Positions 10,165-18,928 are shown, counted from the stretch's first letter. The stretch: 64,000 nucleotides of DNA from an uncultured Prevotellaceae bacterium (GCA_902776545.1 CACYQO010000007.1:24683-88682); one strand, 5' to 3'. Program-made: numbers and translations. The notes: a model not told the origin generated them from the letters alone.

Positions 10165-12858
10165 ATGACATACAATATTGAAACACTACTATCTACCCAC
10201 GAGGGCCAAACTTTCGATAGAAAGAGTGCTCGCATCGACCCTAAAGGGTTGGCCGTTGTTCTTGTGGCAATGGCCAATGCCGACGGTGGGCGTGTGGCTA
10301 TTGGTATTGAGGACGACGGTACGATAACGGGTATCGACCGTTATATTGAAAATGTTAATGACCTCTTGTGCGTCCCGATGGATTATTGTGTTCCGAGAAT
10401 CAATGTACACCCGGAATATATCAATTGCATAAACAACAACGGAGATGCCGACCATGTTCTGCTTCTCAATGTAGAACATAGTAATCGGCTTCATGCCACA
10501 TCTGCCGACGAAGCCTATCTACGTGTTGGCGACAAATCGCACAAGTTGGGCTTTGAGGAACGCATGCAGCTGATGTTCGCAAAGGGTGTGTGCTATTTTG
10601 AGGACGAGCCTGTCGCCAAAGCAGGAATAGAAGATCTCGACCTGAAATGTGTCGAGGAATATTGTGCGAGGATTGGCTACGGTCGTGACGCTCTGACCTA
10701 CCTGCGTTCCAACAAAAACTTTATCACCGAGAAAGACGGTAAAGAATATGTAAGTGGCGCCGCCATCCTTTTGTTTGGCATAGCACCCCAACGATGGTTT
10801 CCGAGAGCGCGTGTGCGTGTCGTCTGCTATGACGGAACACAAGAGTTGACCGGCGCACAAATGAATGTGGTGAAGGATGAGATGTTTGAAGGACGTATCA
10901 TCGATATGACACGCGACGCACTCGCTTTCGTAAAAACCCAAATCCGCGAACATACATTTTTAGGTGAAGGTGCTGTTTTCCGTACTGTTCCTGACTATCC
11001 AGAGTTTTGTTGGACTGAGCTTGTTGTTAATGCCATCGCCCACCGCGACTACTCTATCTTCGGAACTGACATACAGGTCAAGATTTTCTCCGACCGTCTC
11101 ACCGTCGAGAGTCCAGGCATACTTCCCGGCATGGTGAGGATTGGCAATTTGCGCACCACTCACTTTTCTCGCAACCCAAAGATTGCACAGATGCTTCATG
11201 AGTATGAGTATGTACGAGAGTTCGGAGAAGGAATAGACCGCATCTACAGAGAGATGGCAGAAGTCGGACAACCCGCCCCGGAGTTCAAACAATACGACTT
11301 CATGCTTCGTGCCACCATCAAGAAGGCTGTCGCCCAAGATGTCCTCCAAGGTATCCCTCAAAATGATGCACAAGAAACCACACAGAAAACGCCACAGAAA
11401 ACGTCACAGAAAACGCCACAGAAAACGCCACAGAAAATATTGGAACTAATCGAAGGAAATCCCCAAATAACAACTCAAGAAATGGCTGATTTCATTGGTA
11501 TTGACATACGCAATATCCACAGAAACATCAAGAAACTCCAAGAACAAGGCGTCATTCGTCGAGTTGGTCCAGATAAAGGCATCAATAATACAATGAAAGT
11601 TTTCCAGACTCTCGGCAACAAAGCACTGTGGCAACGCGAGAAGACGTTGTTTCTCACCTCGCGGCAGGCGCCGATAGGGTGTTATGGGAAGGTATTCCAA
11701 TGGGTGGAGAGTTTCGACAGGTTCAATGATTGTGCCGTATGCTTTAATACGTCAGAATTCGAGGAAGAAGTATTGAAGGCTTTGTTGGTATGCCATGTGC
11801 CGACGACGCTGGTGGTAACAGGACGCTTTCACGACACATACAATGTGCAGATTGAGCAAGCATTGAAAGAAAACCGCCTACTTATATTAGTGCTACAGCA
11901 AGAGGAAAACGATAAAGGATATACCGCTCGGCTGCGAAACCAATATATCATTAGTCAAGTACAGCATATTGCCTGCGGGTACATCAACCCCAACGGCAGC
12001 ATCTTCGGCCTGCTGGCCGGACTAAACAACATTACCTACTTGCTTGACAAGGAAGACATCCGCATGGCCGCCGAGCAGGAAGCAAAGCCATACCGCTGGA
12101 CGGTGGCCGAGGATAAGCGCCTGCTTCGCATGTTTTACGAGGATATGGGCATTCACGCCATACATAAGGCCATCAACCGACCATATAGCACCATCTACCT
12201 GCGCATTAAGTCACTCACCATGAATGACGAGGTGCTGAAAGGCAGAGAGTTCGAAGATTATGTGCTGGAGCTCTTTGATATAGCTCACAACGACAAACTC
12301 ATCCTTAAGGAATGGCGAGGGGACAAGTCGCTGCTGGGCGTCTATCCCGAAAGCAACAGCGCCCCGGACTTTGTTTTCGAATACGATGGAAAGCCGTTTG
12401 CCGTGGAATGCAAATGGCGCAACCATCTTCCAAGAGATATCGAGAAAGAGCTGCTCCCTGCAGAGAGAATGGCATCCTTCCAGCAATTCTCTACCGAGCG
12501 ACGCATGCCCATTTATTTACTCCTTGGCATTGGTGGCCTTCCCAACGACCCCGACAACCTATACTTCAGCTGTATTGATAAAGAATTCTCGGTAGAGACA
12601 TTGCACAATATCGATATTCCTTCAAAAGAGTGCTTGATGGAAAAAATAGGCGACCTATTCGTAACCTCCAAACACTCTAATCACATGCAAGAACAAAAGG
12701 CATTGTACTCGAACGCATACAAACCTTGGAGCGAAGCTGACGATGCCCTACTGACGAAGTTATATAAAGAAGGAAAGTCCGTAGAAGAATTGATGACATT
12801 ATTCCAACGCAACCGTGGTGGGATTGCATCACGACTTCGTAAATTGGGACTGACTTGA
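10165..12858 (+). CDS. Schlafen/AlbA-ATPase-wHTH-DprA-like-Myb-nuclease composite protein
   Basis: This 897-residue fusion has these modules in order: AlbA_2/Schlafen-type domain (1-125, EGQTFDRKSARID, ANADGGRVAIGIEDDG); GHKL-type ATPase (about 245-395, TELVVNAIAHRDYS, EFGEGIDRIY); five TPQK-type repeats (about 405-424); winged helix (425-470); a Rossmann-like DprA/SLOG-type region (about 485-625); a Myb/SANT-like helical unit (643-683, RWTVAEDKRLLRMFY); a PD-(D/E)XK nuclease-like domain (about 690-830; D735, E748, K750 in PDFVF ... FAVECKW); and a second Myb-like unit (853-895). The first half matches known putative regulators; the rest is rarely joined to it. It begins 45 bases after dtcC without a terminator, so read-through from the Detocs operon is possible. 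A defence or DNA-surveillance role is inference. Confidence 0.75.
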   Translation: MTYNIETLLSTHEGQTFDRKSARIDPKGLAVVLVAMANADGGRVAIGIEDDGTITGIDRYIENVNDLLCVPMDYCVPRINVHPEYINCINNNGDADHVLLLNVEHSNRLHATSADEAYLRVGDKSHKLGFEERMQLMFAKGVCYFEDEPVAKAGIEDLDLKCVEEYCARIGYGRDALTYLRSNKNFITEKDGKEYVSGAAILLFGIAPQRWFPRARVRVVCYDGTQELTGAQMNVVKDEMFEGRIIDMTRDALAFVKTQIREHTFLGEGAVFRTVPDYPEFCWTELVVNAIAHRDYSIFGTDIQVKIFSDRLTVESPGILPGMVRIGNLRTTHFSRNPKIAQMLHEYEYVREFGEGIDRIYREMAEVGQPAPEFKQYDFMLRATIKKAVAQDVLQGIPQNDAQETTQKTPQKTSQKTPQKTPQKILELIEGNPQITTQEMADFIGIDIRNIHRNIKKLQEQGVIRRVGPDKGINNTMKVFQTLGNKALWQREKTLFLTSRQAPIGCYGKVFQWVESFDRFNDCAVCFNTSEFEEEVLKALLVCHVPTTLVVTGRFHDTYNVQIEQALKENRLLILVLQQEENDKGYTARLRNQYIISQVQHIACGYINPNGSIFGLLAGLNNITYLLDKEDIRMAAEQEAKPYRWTVAEDKRLLRMFYEDMGIHAIHKAINRPYSTIYLRIKSLTMNDEVLKGREFEDYVLELFDIAHNDKLILKEWRGDKSLLGVYPESNSAPDFVFEYDGKPFAVECKWRNHLPRDIEKELLPAERMASFQQFSTERRMPIYLLLGIGGLPNDPDNLYFSCIDKEFSVETLHNIDIPSKECLMEKIGDLFVTSKHSNHMQEQKALYSNAYKPWSEADDALLTKLYKEGKSVEELMTLFQRNRGGIASRLRKLGLT
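11381..11440 (+). repeat. Five 12-bp tandem repeats inside a coding gene
   Basis: Five consecutive copies of CACAGAAAACGC (the second has T for the last C, the fifth ends in ATAT) encode a TPQK/TSQK linker between the ATPase and winged-helix domains. The unit is a multiple of three, so copy changes would alter linker length without a frameshift. Confidence 0.95.
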
Positions 12859-12900
12859 TAAAACTTTCGGAGATGTAAGCCTGCATCGACACACTAACAG

Positions 12901-12938
12901 CAGAAAAGCGAGGCCATTTGGTCTCGCTTTTCTGTCTA
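12901..12938. terminator. Bidirectional terminator
   Basis: A perfect 12-bp stem (CAGAAAAGCGAG / CTCGCTTTTCTG) with a 10-base loop lies between the plus-strand fusion gene and the minus-strand Tat-signal gene. Its A/T-rich stem ends suit both directions. Confidence 0.8.
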
Positions 12939-12999
12939 TTCTTTACGCCGCCGGCAGTGTCTCGACGTATGTCGGCTGTGGTCTGACTTGGTTGCTTGT

Positions 13000-13327
13000 T
13001 TACTTTATTGACGCACCGAGGGTGGTGCGGGCTTCGTCGGTCAATCCACGGCCGAGGACGGTGCCAAGACTGTTCCATCCGAGATACTTCGTGAATATGC
13101 CGTACTGGTCGAGGGCCATCGTGTAGTCGTTGCCCCGTGCCGTCATCAGCAGGACGCAGTCGCGTTTTTTGTTTGACCACGAGTCAAGGTTGAACCAAGG
13201 AGTGTTTTTTTGTGGGGTGTCAATATTATCGTCAATCATCGCCTGCACTTGCGACGGCACCGCGACCGCCACTGCCGTCGCAGCCGTGGCCAAGATTGCT
13301 TTTTTTCAGAAATTCACGTCGTTCCAT
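13000..13327 (-). pseudogene. Tat-signal secreted protein with a frameshift in the signal peptide
   Basis: The minus-strand frame from base 13293 lacks a proper start. Reading from ATG at 13325-13327 gives MERREFLKK, a twin-arginine signal start, but a run of seven A (13300-13306, T on the plus strand) throws it out of frame. With six A the frame joins ILATAATAVAVAV...QVQA, an ideal Tat signal peptide, to give a protein of about 108 residues. The mature part (MTARGNDYTMALDQYGIF, KYLGWNSLGTVLGRGLTDEA) resembles the C-terminal end of NADPH-dependent FMN-reductase/flavodoxin-like proteins and may be a remnant. The cause could be mutation, slippage or an assembly error. Confidence 0.6.
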
Positions 13328-13431
13328 ATCGTTTTAATTTGCTTTTTATTAACGCCATTGTACTGATTTTTATTGCCCACGGGGCGGCGAATGCAATAAA
13401 GAAGATGGGTATGCGTTATAATAAGAAAAAC

Positions 13432-13896
13432 ATGCCACAATTAAAGGTACATATCCACCGAGAAAACAAGCTCACGCCGGAGCAACGGCGTGAGGCGATG
13501 GAATTGGGTCGCCTGGGTGAGCAGATAGCAGCGAAGTATCTGGAAGACAACGGATACACTATCCTCGAACGAAATTACCGAAAGGGGCATCTGGAGATAG
13601 ACATCATCGCTTTAGACCCCAACCCACAGTTTGTCAGGCGATTTCCAACGAGCAACGAAGCAGCGAACGAACTGGTCGTAGTGGAGGTGAAGACGCGTTC
13701 CTACGACACCGTCCTCAGCCCCGAAGATGCCGTAGTGCATAAGAAAAGGCTCAATATGATACGGCTCGGAAACCAGTACATCAAGAGCCACGGGCGCAAG
13801 GAGAACGTGCGGCTCGACGTCATCGCCATCGTCAAAGGCGAAAATGGCGTAGAACTCAAGCATATCAAGAATGCCTTCAATATCATGCAATTCTAA
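13432..13896 (+). CDS. YraN family endonuclease-like protein
   Basis: This protein of about 154 residues matches the YraN/UPF0102 family, which has a Holliday-junction-resolvase-like fold. Visible motifs are ELGRLGEQIAAKYLEDNGY, ILERNYRKGHLEIDIIA and LVVVEVKTRS (the E-x-K of the nuclease core), then KKRLNMIRLGNQYI. The cellular role is not settled; a nucleic-acid nuclease is likely. In-frame ATGs at 13405 and 13411 are alternative starts. An upstream in-frame extension to 13210 has no homology and lies over the opposite Tat-signal gene, so it was rejected. The gene ends at a shared terminator with the convergent dehydrogenase gene. Confidence 0.88.
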   Translation: MPQLKVHIHRENKLTPEQRREAMELGRLGEQIAAKYLEDNGYTILERNYRKGHLEIDIIALDPNPQFVRRFPTSNEAANELVVVEVKTRSYDTVLSPEDAVVHKKRLNMIRLGNQYIKSHGRKENVRLDVIAIVKGENGVELKHIKNAFNIMQF

Positions 13897-13920
13897 CGCA
13901 GGAGGTCGTCTTACAGAATG

Positions 13921-13953
13921 AAAGGCTGCCGATGAATAACATCGGCAGCCTTT
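13921..13953. terminator. Bidirectional terminator between yraN and the SDR gene
   Basis: A perfect 13-bp stem (AAAGGCTGCCGAT / ATCGGCAGCCTTT) with a 7-base loop and A/T tracts at both ends lies between convergent genes. Confidence 0.9.
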
Positions 13954-13984
13954 CTTATGGCAGGGGGAATTCCCCAAGCATTCT

Positions 13985-14932
13985 TTAGAGAAGTTTCTTC
14001 TTCAGATTGAGAATCATGTCGTCGGTCATGCGCTCGAGGTCGAACTGGGGGTTCCAGCCCCATTCGTTGCGGGCGCAGGAGTCGTCCATCTTGTCGGGCC
14101 AACTGTCGGCGATGGCCTGCTTGATGGGTTCGGGCTCATAGACCATCTCGAAGTTGGGGTAGCGTTTCTTGATGGTGTTGTAGATAATCTCCGGGTCGAA
14201 GCTCATGGCGGTGACGTTGAAGCTGTTGCGGTGCACCAGCTTGCTGGGGTCGGCCTCCATGATGTCAATCATAGCCTTCTGGGCGTCGGGCATATACATC
14301 ATATCCATATAGGTGCCTTTCTTCAGCGGGCAGACGAACTTCTCGCCCTTGACGGCGGCATAGTAGATCTCGACGGCGTAGTCGGTGGTGCCGCCGCCGG
14401 GGAGGGTCTGGTAGGAGATGAGGCCCGGGAAGCGGACACTGCGGGTGTCGACGCCGAAGCGGGTGAAGTAGTAGTCGGAGAGGAGTTCGCCGGTGACTTT
14501 GGTGACACCGTAGATGGTGTTGGGGCGCTGGATGGTGTCCTGCGGGGTGTTGTCGTGGGGCGTAGAGGGGCCGAAGGCGCCAATCGACGAAGGCGTGAAG
14601 ACGGCGCAGCCGAAGAGGCGAGCCACCTCGAGGCAGTTGACGAGAGAGCCGATGCCGACGTTCCAACCCAGCATGGGGTTAAGCTCGGCGGTGGCGCTGA
14701 GGATGGCCGCGAGGTTGTAGATGGTGTCGATGTTGTACTGCTTGACGGCAGCAGCAATTTGCATGATCTGCGTGGAGTCGATGCGCTCCACGGGGCCACG
14801 CTCGTAGGGGTCGCCCTTGAGGGGACGGAGGTCACTGCACACGACATTGTTGTCGCCATAGATGTCTCTCAAATTACGTGTCAGCTCAGAGCCAATCTGG
14901 CCGCCGGCACCGACGATTAGTATCTTTTTCAT
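13985..14932 (-). CDS. L-threonine 3-dehydrogenase-like SDR (NAD-dependent epimerase/dehydratase family)
   Basis: This 315-residue extended short-chain dehydrogenase has an NAD-binding GAGGQIGSEL at residues 8-17, the active-site Ser (TPSSIGAFG) and the YxxxK motif (IYGVTKVTGE). The sequence pattern DTIYNLAAILSATAE, FPGLISYQTLPGGGTTDYAVEI and KKGTYMDMMYMPDA is typical of the SDR-type L-threonine 3-dehydrogenase found in Bacteroidota, which oxidises threonine to 2-amino-3-oxobutanoate. A sugar-nucleotide epimerase is the alternative but fits less well. It stands alone, with an A+T-rich leader containing a probable promoter on the minus strand at 15014-15021. Confidence 0.85.
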   Translation of the reverse strand: MKKILIVGAGGQIGSELTRNLRDIYGDNNVVCSDLRPLKGDPYERGPVERIDSTQIMQIAAAVKQYNIDTIYNLAAILSATAELNPMLGWNVGIGSLVNCLEVARLFGCAVFTPSSIGAFGPSTPHDNTPQDTIQRPNTIYGVTKVTGELLSDYYFTRFGVDTRSVRFPGLISYQTLPGGGTTDYAVEIYYAAVKGEKFVCPLKKGTYMDMMYMPDAQKAMIDIMEADPSKLVHRNSFNVTAMSFDPEIIYNTIKKRYPNFEMVYEPEPIKQAIADSWPDKMDDSCARNEWGWNPQFDLERMTDDMILNLKKKLL

Positions 14933-15013
14933 CGTTATCAGGATTTAATTCTTTATTCTTAACTCTTTATTCTTAATCTGTTAGTCCTATTTACCCTGTA
15001 GGTTTCAAAATGA

Positions 15014-15021
15014 CAAAAATA
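15014..15021 (-). promoter_or_regulatory. Probable -7 box upstream of the SDR gene
   Basis: The minus strand reads TATTTTTG, matching the Bacteroidota TAnnTTTG box, about 80 bases before the dehydrogenase start. The surrounding A-rich tract makes the -33 element unreadable. Short word repeats (TCTTTATTCTTAA twice) occupy 14949-14980. Confidence 0.45.
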
Positions 15022-15121
15022 CAAAAAAAAATAAAAAAAGAAAAATGAAAATTGAAAAATGAAAAGAATGCAATATTTTAAGGAAGATTGCGTTGTTAAA
15101 CCATAGCGAAAAAAGGATTTT

Positions 15122-15796
15122 ATGGAACTGAAAGAATCTCTCAAGGACTTGGTTTTCAATAAGAGCGAGTTAAAGCAGAGCGTATACAACGCCACGAAGG
15201 AGACCTTCGAGCTCTTCCGCGAGCAGACGCGCCAACTCATCGAGCTCTTTCGCACACGATGCCACGAAGAGGGCAAGCATGTGGCCTTTGACTTCACCGA
15301 CCGAGGCGACTTTGAGTTCGAGGTGAAGTTCGCCGGCGACATATTGCTGTTTATGATGCATACCAATGTCTTCGAGTTCTCGCGCGACCATCAGGTGATG
15401 AAGACTCCGTATGTGCGCGAGGACACAAAGCGCAGTTACTGCGGCGTGATACACATCTACAATTTTCTGGCCGACAGCTTTGCTTACCAGCGCGACAACG
15501 ACTTGGGATACATGATAGGTCGTGTGTTTGTGAACTATGAGAAGCACTACTTCATCGAGGGCAAGCGCGAACTGGGGATGCTCTACACCAATTTCAACAC
15601 CTCGGAGGTCACTCCCGAGACGGTTCAAAATATCGTTGAATCGGCTATCGAATACACCACCAATTTTGATCTTTTGACCCCCCCGTACGACGAAGTTAAG
15701 CTCGTTTCGGTGGGTGAGATGAGGAGCAATTTTGATAAAAAATCGCTGGTGACAGGCAAACGTTTAGGCTTTCGTTTCCAAGCAGATAACGAATAA
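15122..15796 (+). CDS. Conserved hypothetical protein of Bacteroidota
   Basis: This 224-residue soluble protein has no signal peptide or membrane segment. The first 50 residues are helical and charged (LKQSVYNATKETFELFREQ). The middle is mixed alpha/beta with GKHVAFDFTDRGDFEFEVKFAGDI-like strands, followed by a conserved-looking YCGVIHIYNFLADSFAYQR stretch. I recognise it as a type found near housekeeping genes in this phylum, without a known function. It lies directly upstream of the tRNA-Glu and rpsT promoter region and ends 38 bases before the tRNA promoter. Confidence 0.7.
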   Translation: MELKESLKDLVFNKSELKQSVYNATKETFELFREQTRQLIELFRTRCHEEGKHVAFDFTDRGDFEFEVKFAGDILLFMMHTNVFEFSRDHQVMKTPYVREDTKRSYCGVIHIYNFLADSFAYQRDNDLGYMIGRVFVNYEKHYFIEGKRELGMLYTNFNTSEVTPETVQNIVESAIEYTTNFDLLTPPYDEVKLVSVGEMRSNFDKKSLVTGKRLGFRFQADNE

Positions 15797-15833
15797 AAAG
15801 GCAAAGATATCAACCGAGGGCGTTGAAAAAAAT

Positions 15834-15864
15834 TTTGCCATGTCGGAAAATGTTCGTACTTTTG
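15834..15864 (+). promoter_or_regulatory. Bacteroidota-type promoter of tRNA-Glu
   Basis: TTTG (15834-15837), exactly 19 bases, then TACTTTTG (15857-15864): a full match to the housekeeping consensus TTTG-N19-TAnnTTTG. Transcription should begin near 15871 and produce the tRNA, possibly continuing into rpsT. Confidence 0.85.
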
Positions 15865-15904
15865 CACCCGCTTTTGAGAGAAAAAATGCCTCAAAAAGAG
15901 TGAT

Positions 15905-15979
15905 GCCGCGTTCGTCTAGTAGGCCCAGGACGTGAGATTTTCATTCTCAAAATCGCGGGTTCGAATCCCGCACGCGGTA
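15905..15979 (+). tRNA. tRNA-Glu (anticodon TTC)
   Basis: The 75-base cloverleaf has acceptor arms GCCGCGT / ACGCGGT (first pair G-U), anticodon stem TGAGA / TCTCA with loop TTTTCAT (anticodon TTC), T arm GCGGG-TTCGAAT-CCCGC and discriminator A. CCA is not encoded; the genome shows CTA after the discriminator. Confidence 0.95.
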
Positions 15980-16020
15980 CTAAATAATATAGTATAAAGA
16001 TTAAGAACAACAATTATTTT

Positions 16021-16272
16021 ATGGCACACCACAAGTCTGCAAAAAAGAGAATTCGCTCAAGCGAAAAAAGAAGAGTTGAGAACAGATACTACGCCAAGAC
16101 TATGCGCAATGCTCTGCGCGACTTCCGTGCTCTGGAAGACAAGGCCATGGCTACCGAGCGTCTGCCCAAGATGATTTCCATTATCGACAAGTTGGCTAAG
16201 CGCAGCGTTATTCACAAGAACAAAGCCGCCAACCTCAAGTCGAAATGCATGCGTCAGGTCAACGCTATGTAA
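16021..16272 (+). CDS. rpsT: 30S ribosomal protein S20
   Basis: This 83-residue basic protein is clearly S20: N-terminal MAHHKSAKKRIRSSEKRR, NRYYAKTMRNALRDFRAL, and the terminal helix VIHKNKAANLKSKCMRQV. It binds 16S rRNA early in small-subunit assembly. It lies 41 bases after tRNA-Glu with no terminator in between, so tRNA and mRNA may share a transcript. A strong hairpin ends it. Confidence 0.98.
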   Translation: MAHHKSAKKRIRSSEKRRVENRYYAKTMRNALRDFRALEDKAMATERLPKMISIIDKLAKRSVIHKNKAANLKSKCMRQVNAM

Positions 16273-16294
16273 TTGACACTGCGAATCTAAAAGA

Positions 16295-16326
16295 AAACGC
16301 TCCCGATTGGGAGCGTTTCTTTTTTT
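16295..16326. terminator. Terminator of rpsT, shared with the convergent DUF4954 gene
   Basis: A 10-bp perfect stem (AAACGCTCCC / GGGAGCGTTT) with a 4-base loop, followed by CTTTTTTT on the plus strand. The T run overlaps the stop of the convergent gene. Confidence 0.92.
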
Positions 16327-18100
16327 AGCTTAACACCGCAGCGCGCTCGTCGTCGTCCCAATAGGTCATATTGCGGAAGGCATTCACCTCGTCTTTGTGA
16401 CGCGAGACTACCTTCTGTTCTTCGATGTAAGCCTGGATATCGGCGTAGCGTCTTTGGTATTGTTTCCAAAGCGTCTCGTCGAGATGGTCGACACCTGCGA
16501 GGCGGCAGAGGACACTATAGGCGTGGGCTTCGCGCTGGGCGGGATAGGCCTCCCAGAGGGCATCCATGCGGTCGTGCAGCTGCTGCCAACTGGCAATGGC
16601 GCCGTTCTCCACATCAGCGATGAGCTGTTCCATATCGGCTTTGGCAACCAACTGACCACCAATGTTAACCCACTCCTTGGTATCTAGTTGGTATCTAGTT
16701 GATGGTAGTTGGGGGAGGTACTTCATGGCGTAGAAGACGAGCATGTCCTCATAGGCCTTGAGGCCTTCCGCGGCTTTTAGGACAACCGTGGGACGCTTGC
16801 TCTTCTCCTGGCCCTGGGCATAGACAGTGTCGCCGGTCGAGGCGGCCATCCAGGCGCGCAGCTGCTTCATGCCACGCAGAATTTCCTCGGCGGTGTCGGG
16901 AGCCAGGTTGTCGAACTCGATATGCTGGGCCTTATACTTACGCTTGTCGCGTTTGGCAAATTTCTTGCTGTTGCGGTCCATAGCGTACATGTTGTACATC
17001 CACCAATAGGCGGGCATCAACTCGAGCTGATCCTTGCTGACGTTGTTGTTCACCAAGGCGAAGGGCAGTGTGATGTCCAGCTCGGCGGGATAGTCGCCCT
17101 TGGCCAGGAGGCAGTAGCTCGCGAAGCGGCTCGAGTGCTTGAATGAGCAGCAGAGGCCGGGCCAGAAACCGCGGCCGCCGGCAATCTCGTTGTCGGCAGT
17201 GCGCGAGTTGTGATTGGAGCCTATGGTGCCGCCAGCGGCGATATTGCTCTGTCCCATGATGAGTCCGGCGATAAGGAACGAGTTGTTGTGGTGCTGCTCG
17301 TGAGCGGGGAAGATGATGCTGTTGCCCACCTCGCAGCGCGCTAGGGTACTGTTGTCGCCCACCACAGTGTCGTTGAGGCGGAGGCCGAACTCGAGGTGCA
17401 CGTGTTCACCCAGCAGGAAGCGTTCGGCGATGATGCCGTGCTCCACGGTGCAGCCGTAACCTACGACGCCGTCGTGCAAGGTGATGCAGCTGTCGATGCG
17501 ACTTGGGTCGTCGGACGAAGAGCGGACGATGATATTGTGCAGGCTTTTGGTGTTCTTGACAACGCAGCAGTCGCCCAGTTGTCCGTAGCGTCCTTCGGGG
17601 GAGGCGAGGAGGTCGCGAGTGAACTGCTCAAGTTTCTCCATCAGCTGCTTGCGGCCACGATAGCGTGCCCAGAGGTAGGCATCTCCGATGGTCATGCCGC
17701 CGAAGGGCAGGATGCGACGACCGCCGTTCTCGTTCATGGGCTCGAGCCACACAGGGTCGGTGGGGTCGCAGGTCATTTCGTCGATGTTGAAGAGCAGTAC
17801 GTTATTGCCGATGGTGTAGCCACTAAGCATGCGCACGTTATGTATAGTGGGATGGTCTCCCACGGTGGTATTGCAGAGGCATGAATTGTAGATACCTTCA
17901 CGAAGGGAGAGGGCACCATCGGTGTGACGGTTGTTCTCGAGAGTGCCAAGAGAAACAGCACCCTCGAAGGTGCTGTTTCTCACGTATTCGGCGCTGAAAG
18001 ATTCGGCCACCCGCACGGTGGACCATTCTTCGGCGTAGTTTCCCTGACGTTCCAGCTGTTCAATCTCGGCCGGTGTGAGGTTGCGATAGTGTTGTGTCAT
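16325..18100 (-). CDS. DUF4954 family protein (left-handed beta-helix, hexapeptide repeats)
   Basis: This 591-residue protein carries many hexapeptide-type turns typical of left-handed beta-helix acyl- or nucleotidyltransferases (TVGDHPTIHNVRML, VVGYGCTVEHGIIAERF, LNDTVVGDNSTLARCEVGN). The C-terminal 200 residues are helical. The family DUF4954 is almost confined to Bacteroidota and has no assigned reaction. It lies 6 bases after nagB on the same strand, so a link to amino-sugar or sugar-nucleotide metabolism is plausible. A duplicated TATCTAGTTG word interrupts the coding sequence near 16681-16700. Confidence 0.85.
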   Translation of the reverse strand: MTQHYRNLTPAEIEQLERQGNYAEEWSTVRVAESFSAEYVRNSTFEGAVSLGTLENNRHTDGALSLREGIYNSCLCNTTVGDHPTIHNVRMLSGYTIGNNVLLFNIDEMTCDPTDPVWLEPMNENGGRRILPFGGMTIGDAYLWARYRGRKQLMEKLEQFTRDLLASPEGRYGQLGDCCVVKNTKSLHNIIVRSSSDDPSRIDSCITLHDGVVGYGCTVEHGIIAERFLLGEHVHLEFGLRLNDTVVGDNSTLARCEVGNSIIFPAHEQHHNNSFLIAGLIMGQSNIAAGGTIGSNHNSRTADNEIAGGRGFWPGLCCSFKHSSRFASYCLLAKGDYPAELDITLPFALVNNNVSKDQLELMPAYWWMYNMYAMDRNSKKFAKRDKRKYKAQHIEFDNLAPDTAEEILRGMKQLRAWMAASTGDTVYAQGQEKSKRPTVVLKAAEGLKAYEDMLVFYAMKYLPQLPSTRYQLDTKEWVNIGGQLVAKADMEQLIADVENGAIASWQQLHDRMDALWEAYPAQREAHAYSVLCRLAGVDHLDETLWKQYQRRYADIQAYIEEQKVVSRHKDEVNAFRNMTYWDDDERAAVLS

Positions 18101-18106
18101 GTGCCT

Positions 18107-18928
18107 TTATTTGTAGAGGTTGACAAATTCTGCAATAGAACCTTCGATGCGCTGCTTGTCCTTGAAGTAGTCGTAAGTGCTCATCTTGAGTTCCACGGTA
18201 GCCTCTTCGTCGCACACCACCACAGCGTGGGGGTGCATCTGCAGCATGCTGGAGGTCCACATGTGGTTCACACCGTTTTCAATCATGTGGTGCAGAGCGC
18301 GGGCTTTCTTGGGGCCGTTGCAGAGGATAAGGACCTCGCGGGCATCCATGACGGTGCCCACACCGACGGTGAGAGCTTGTTTGGGCACCTTGCTCTCGTC
18401 GTTGTCGAAGAAGCGACAATTAGCCTGGATGGTGTTGGTGGTGAGGGTCTTGATACGGGTGCGGCTGGCCAGCGAGGAGCCCGGTTCGTTGAAAGCGATG
18501 TGGCCGTCGGGGCCCACGCCGCCCATGAAGAGATCCACGCCACCGGCGGCAGCAATCATCTCCTCATAGTGCTCGCATTCGGCCTTGAGGTCTTTGGCGT
18601 TGCCGTCGAGGATGTGAACATTCTCCTTCTTGATGTCGATGTGGTTGAAGAAGTTGTTCCACATGAAGCTGTGGTAGCTCTCAGGATGGTTCACATCGAG
18701 GCCCACATACTCGTCCATGTTGAACGTGATGACGTTTTGGAAACTGAGCACTCCGCTCTTGTTCAGTTTCACCAGATGCTGATAGAGTCCGAGGGGGGAA
18801 CTACCGGTGGGGCATCCGAGGACGAAAGGATGTTCCGCCGTGGGTTTGAAATCGATGATTCGCTTGGCTACATAGTTGGCAGCCCAGACCGACATTTCGT
18901 CGTAGTCTTTTGTGATAATTACGCGCAT
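18107..18928 (-). CDS. nagB: Glucosamine-6-phosphate deaminase
   Basis: The 273-residue enzyme converts glucosamine-6-phosphate to fructose-6-phosphate and ammonia. Motifs match NagB along its whole length: [15 protein letters not shown] (phosphate loop), [12 protein letters not shown] with the catalytic Asp, [22 protein letters not shown] holding the active-site His, and [14 protein letters not shown]. The length is normal. It precedes the DUF4954 gene by 6 bases in an evident operon. A TATATTTG box lies upstream on the minus strand. Confidence 0.97.
   Translation of the reverse strand: MRVIITKDYDEMSVWAANYVAKRIIDFKPTAEHPFVLGCPTGSSPLGLYQHLVKLNKSGVLSFQNVITFNMDEYVGLDVNHPESYHSFMWNNFFNHIDIKKENVHILDGNAKDLKAECEHYEEMIAAAGGVDLFMGGVGPDGHIAFNEPGSSLASRTRIKTLTTNTIQANCRFFDNDESKVPKQALTVGVGTVMDAREVLILCNGPKKARALHHMIENGVNHMWTSSMLQMHPHAVVVCDEEATVELKMSTYDYFKDKQRIEGSIAEFVNLYK

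Noticed and set aside
11381-11440. CRISPR-like array
   Set aside because: The repeats are contiguous 12-bp units with no spacers and are coding. No other repeat-spacer pattern was seen in the window.
13210-13431. N-terminal extension of the YraN gene
   Set aside because: It lies over the opposite Tat-signal gene and lacks similarity to YraN.
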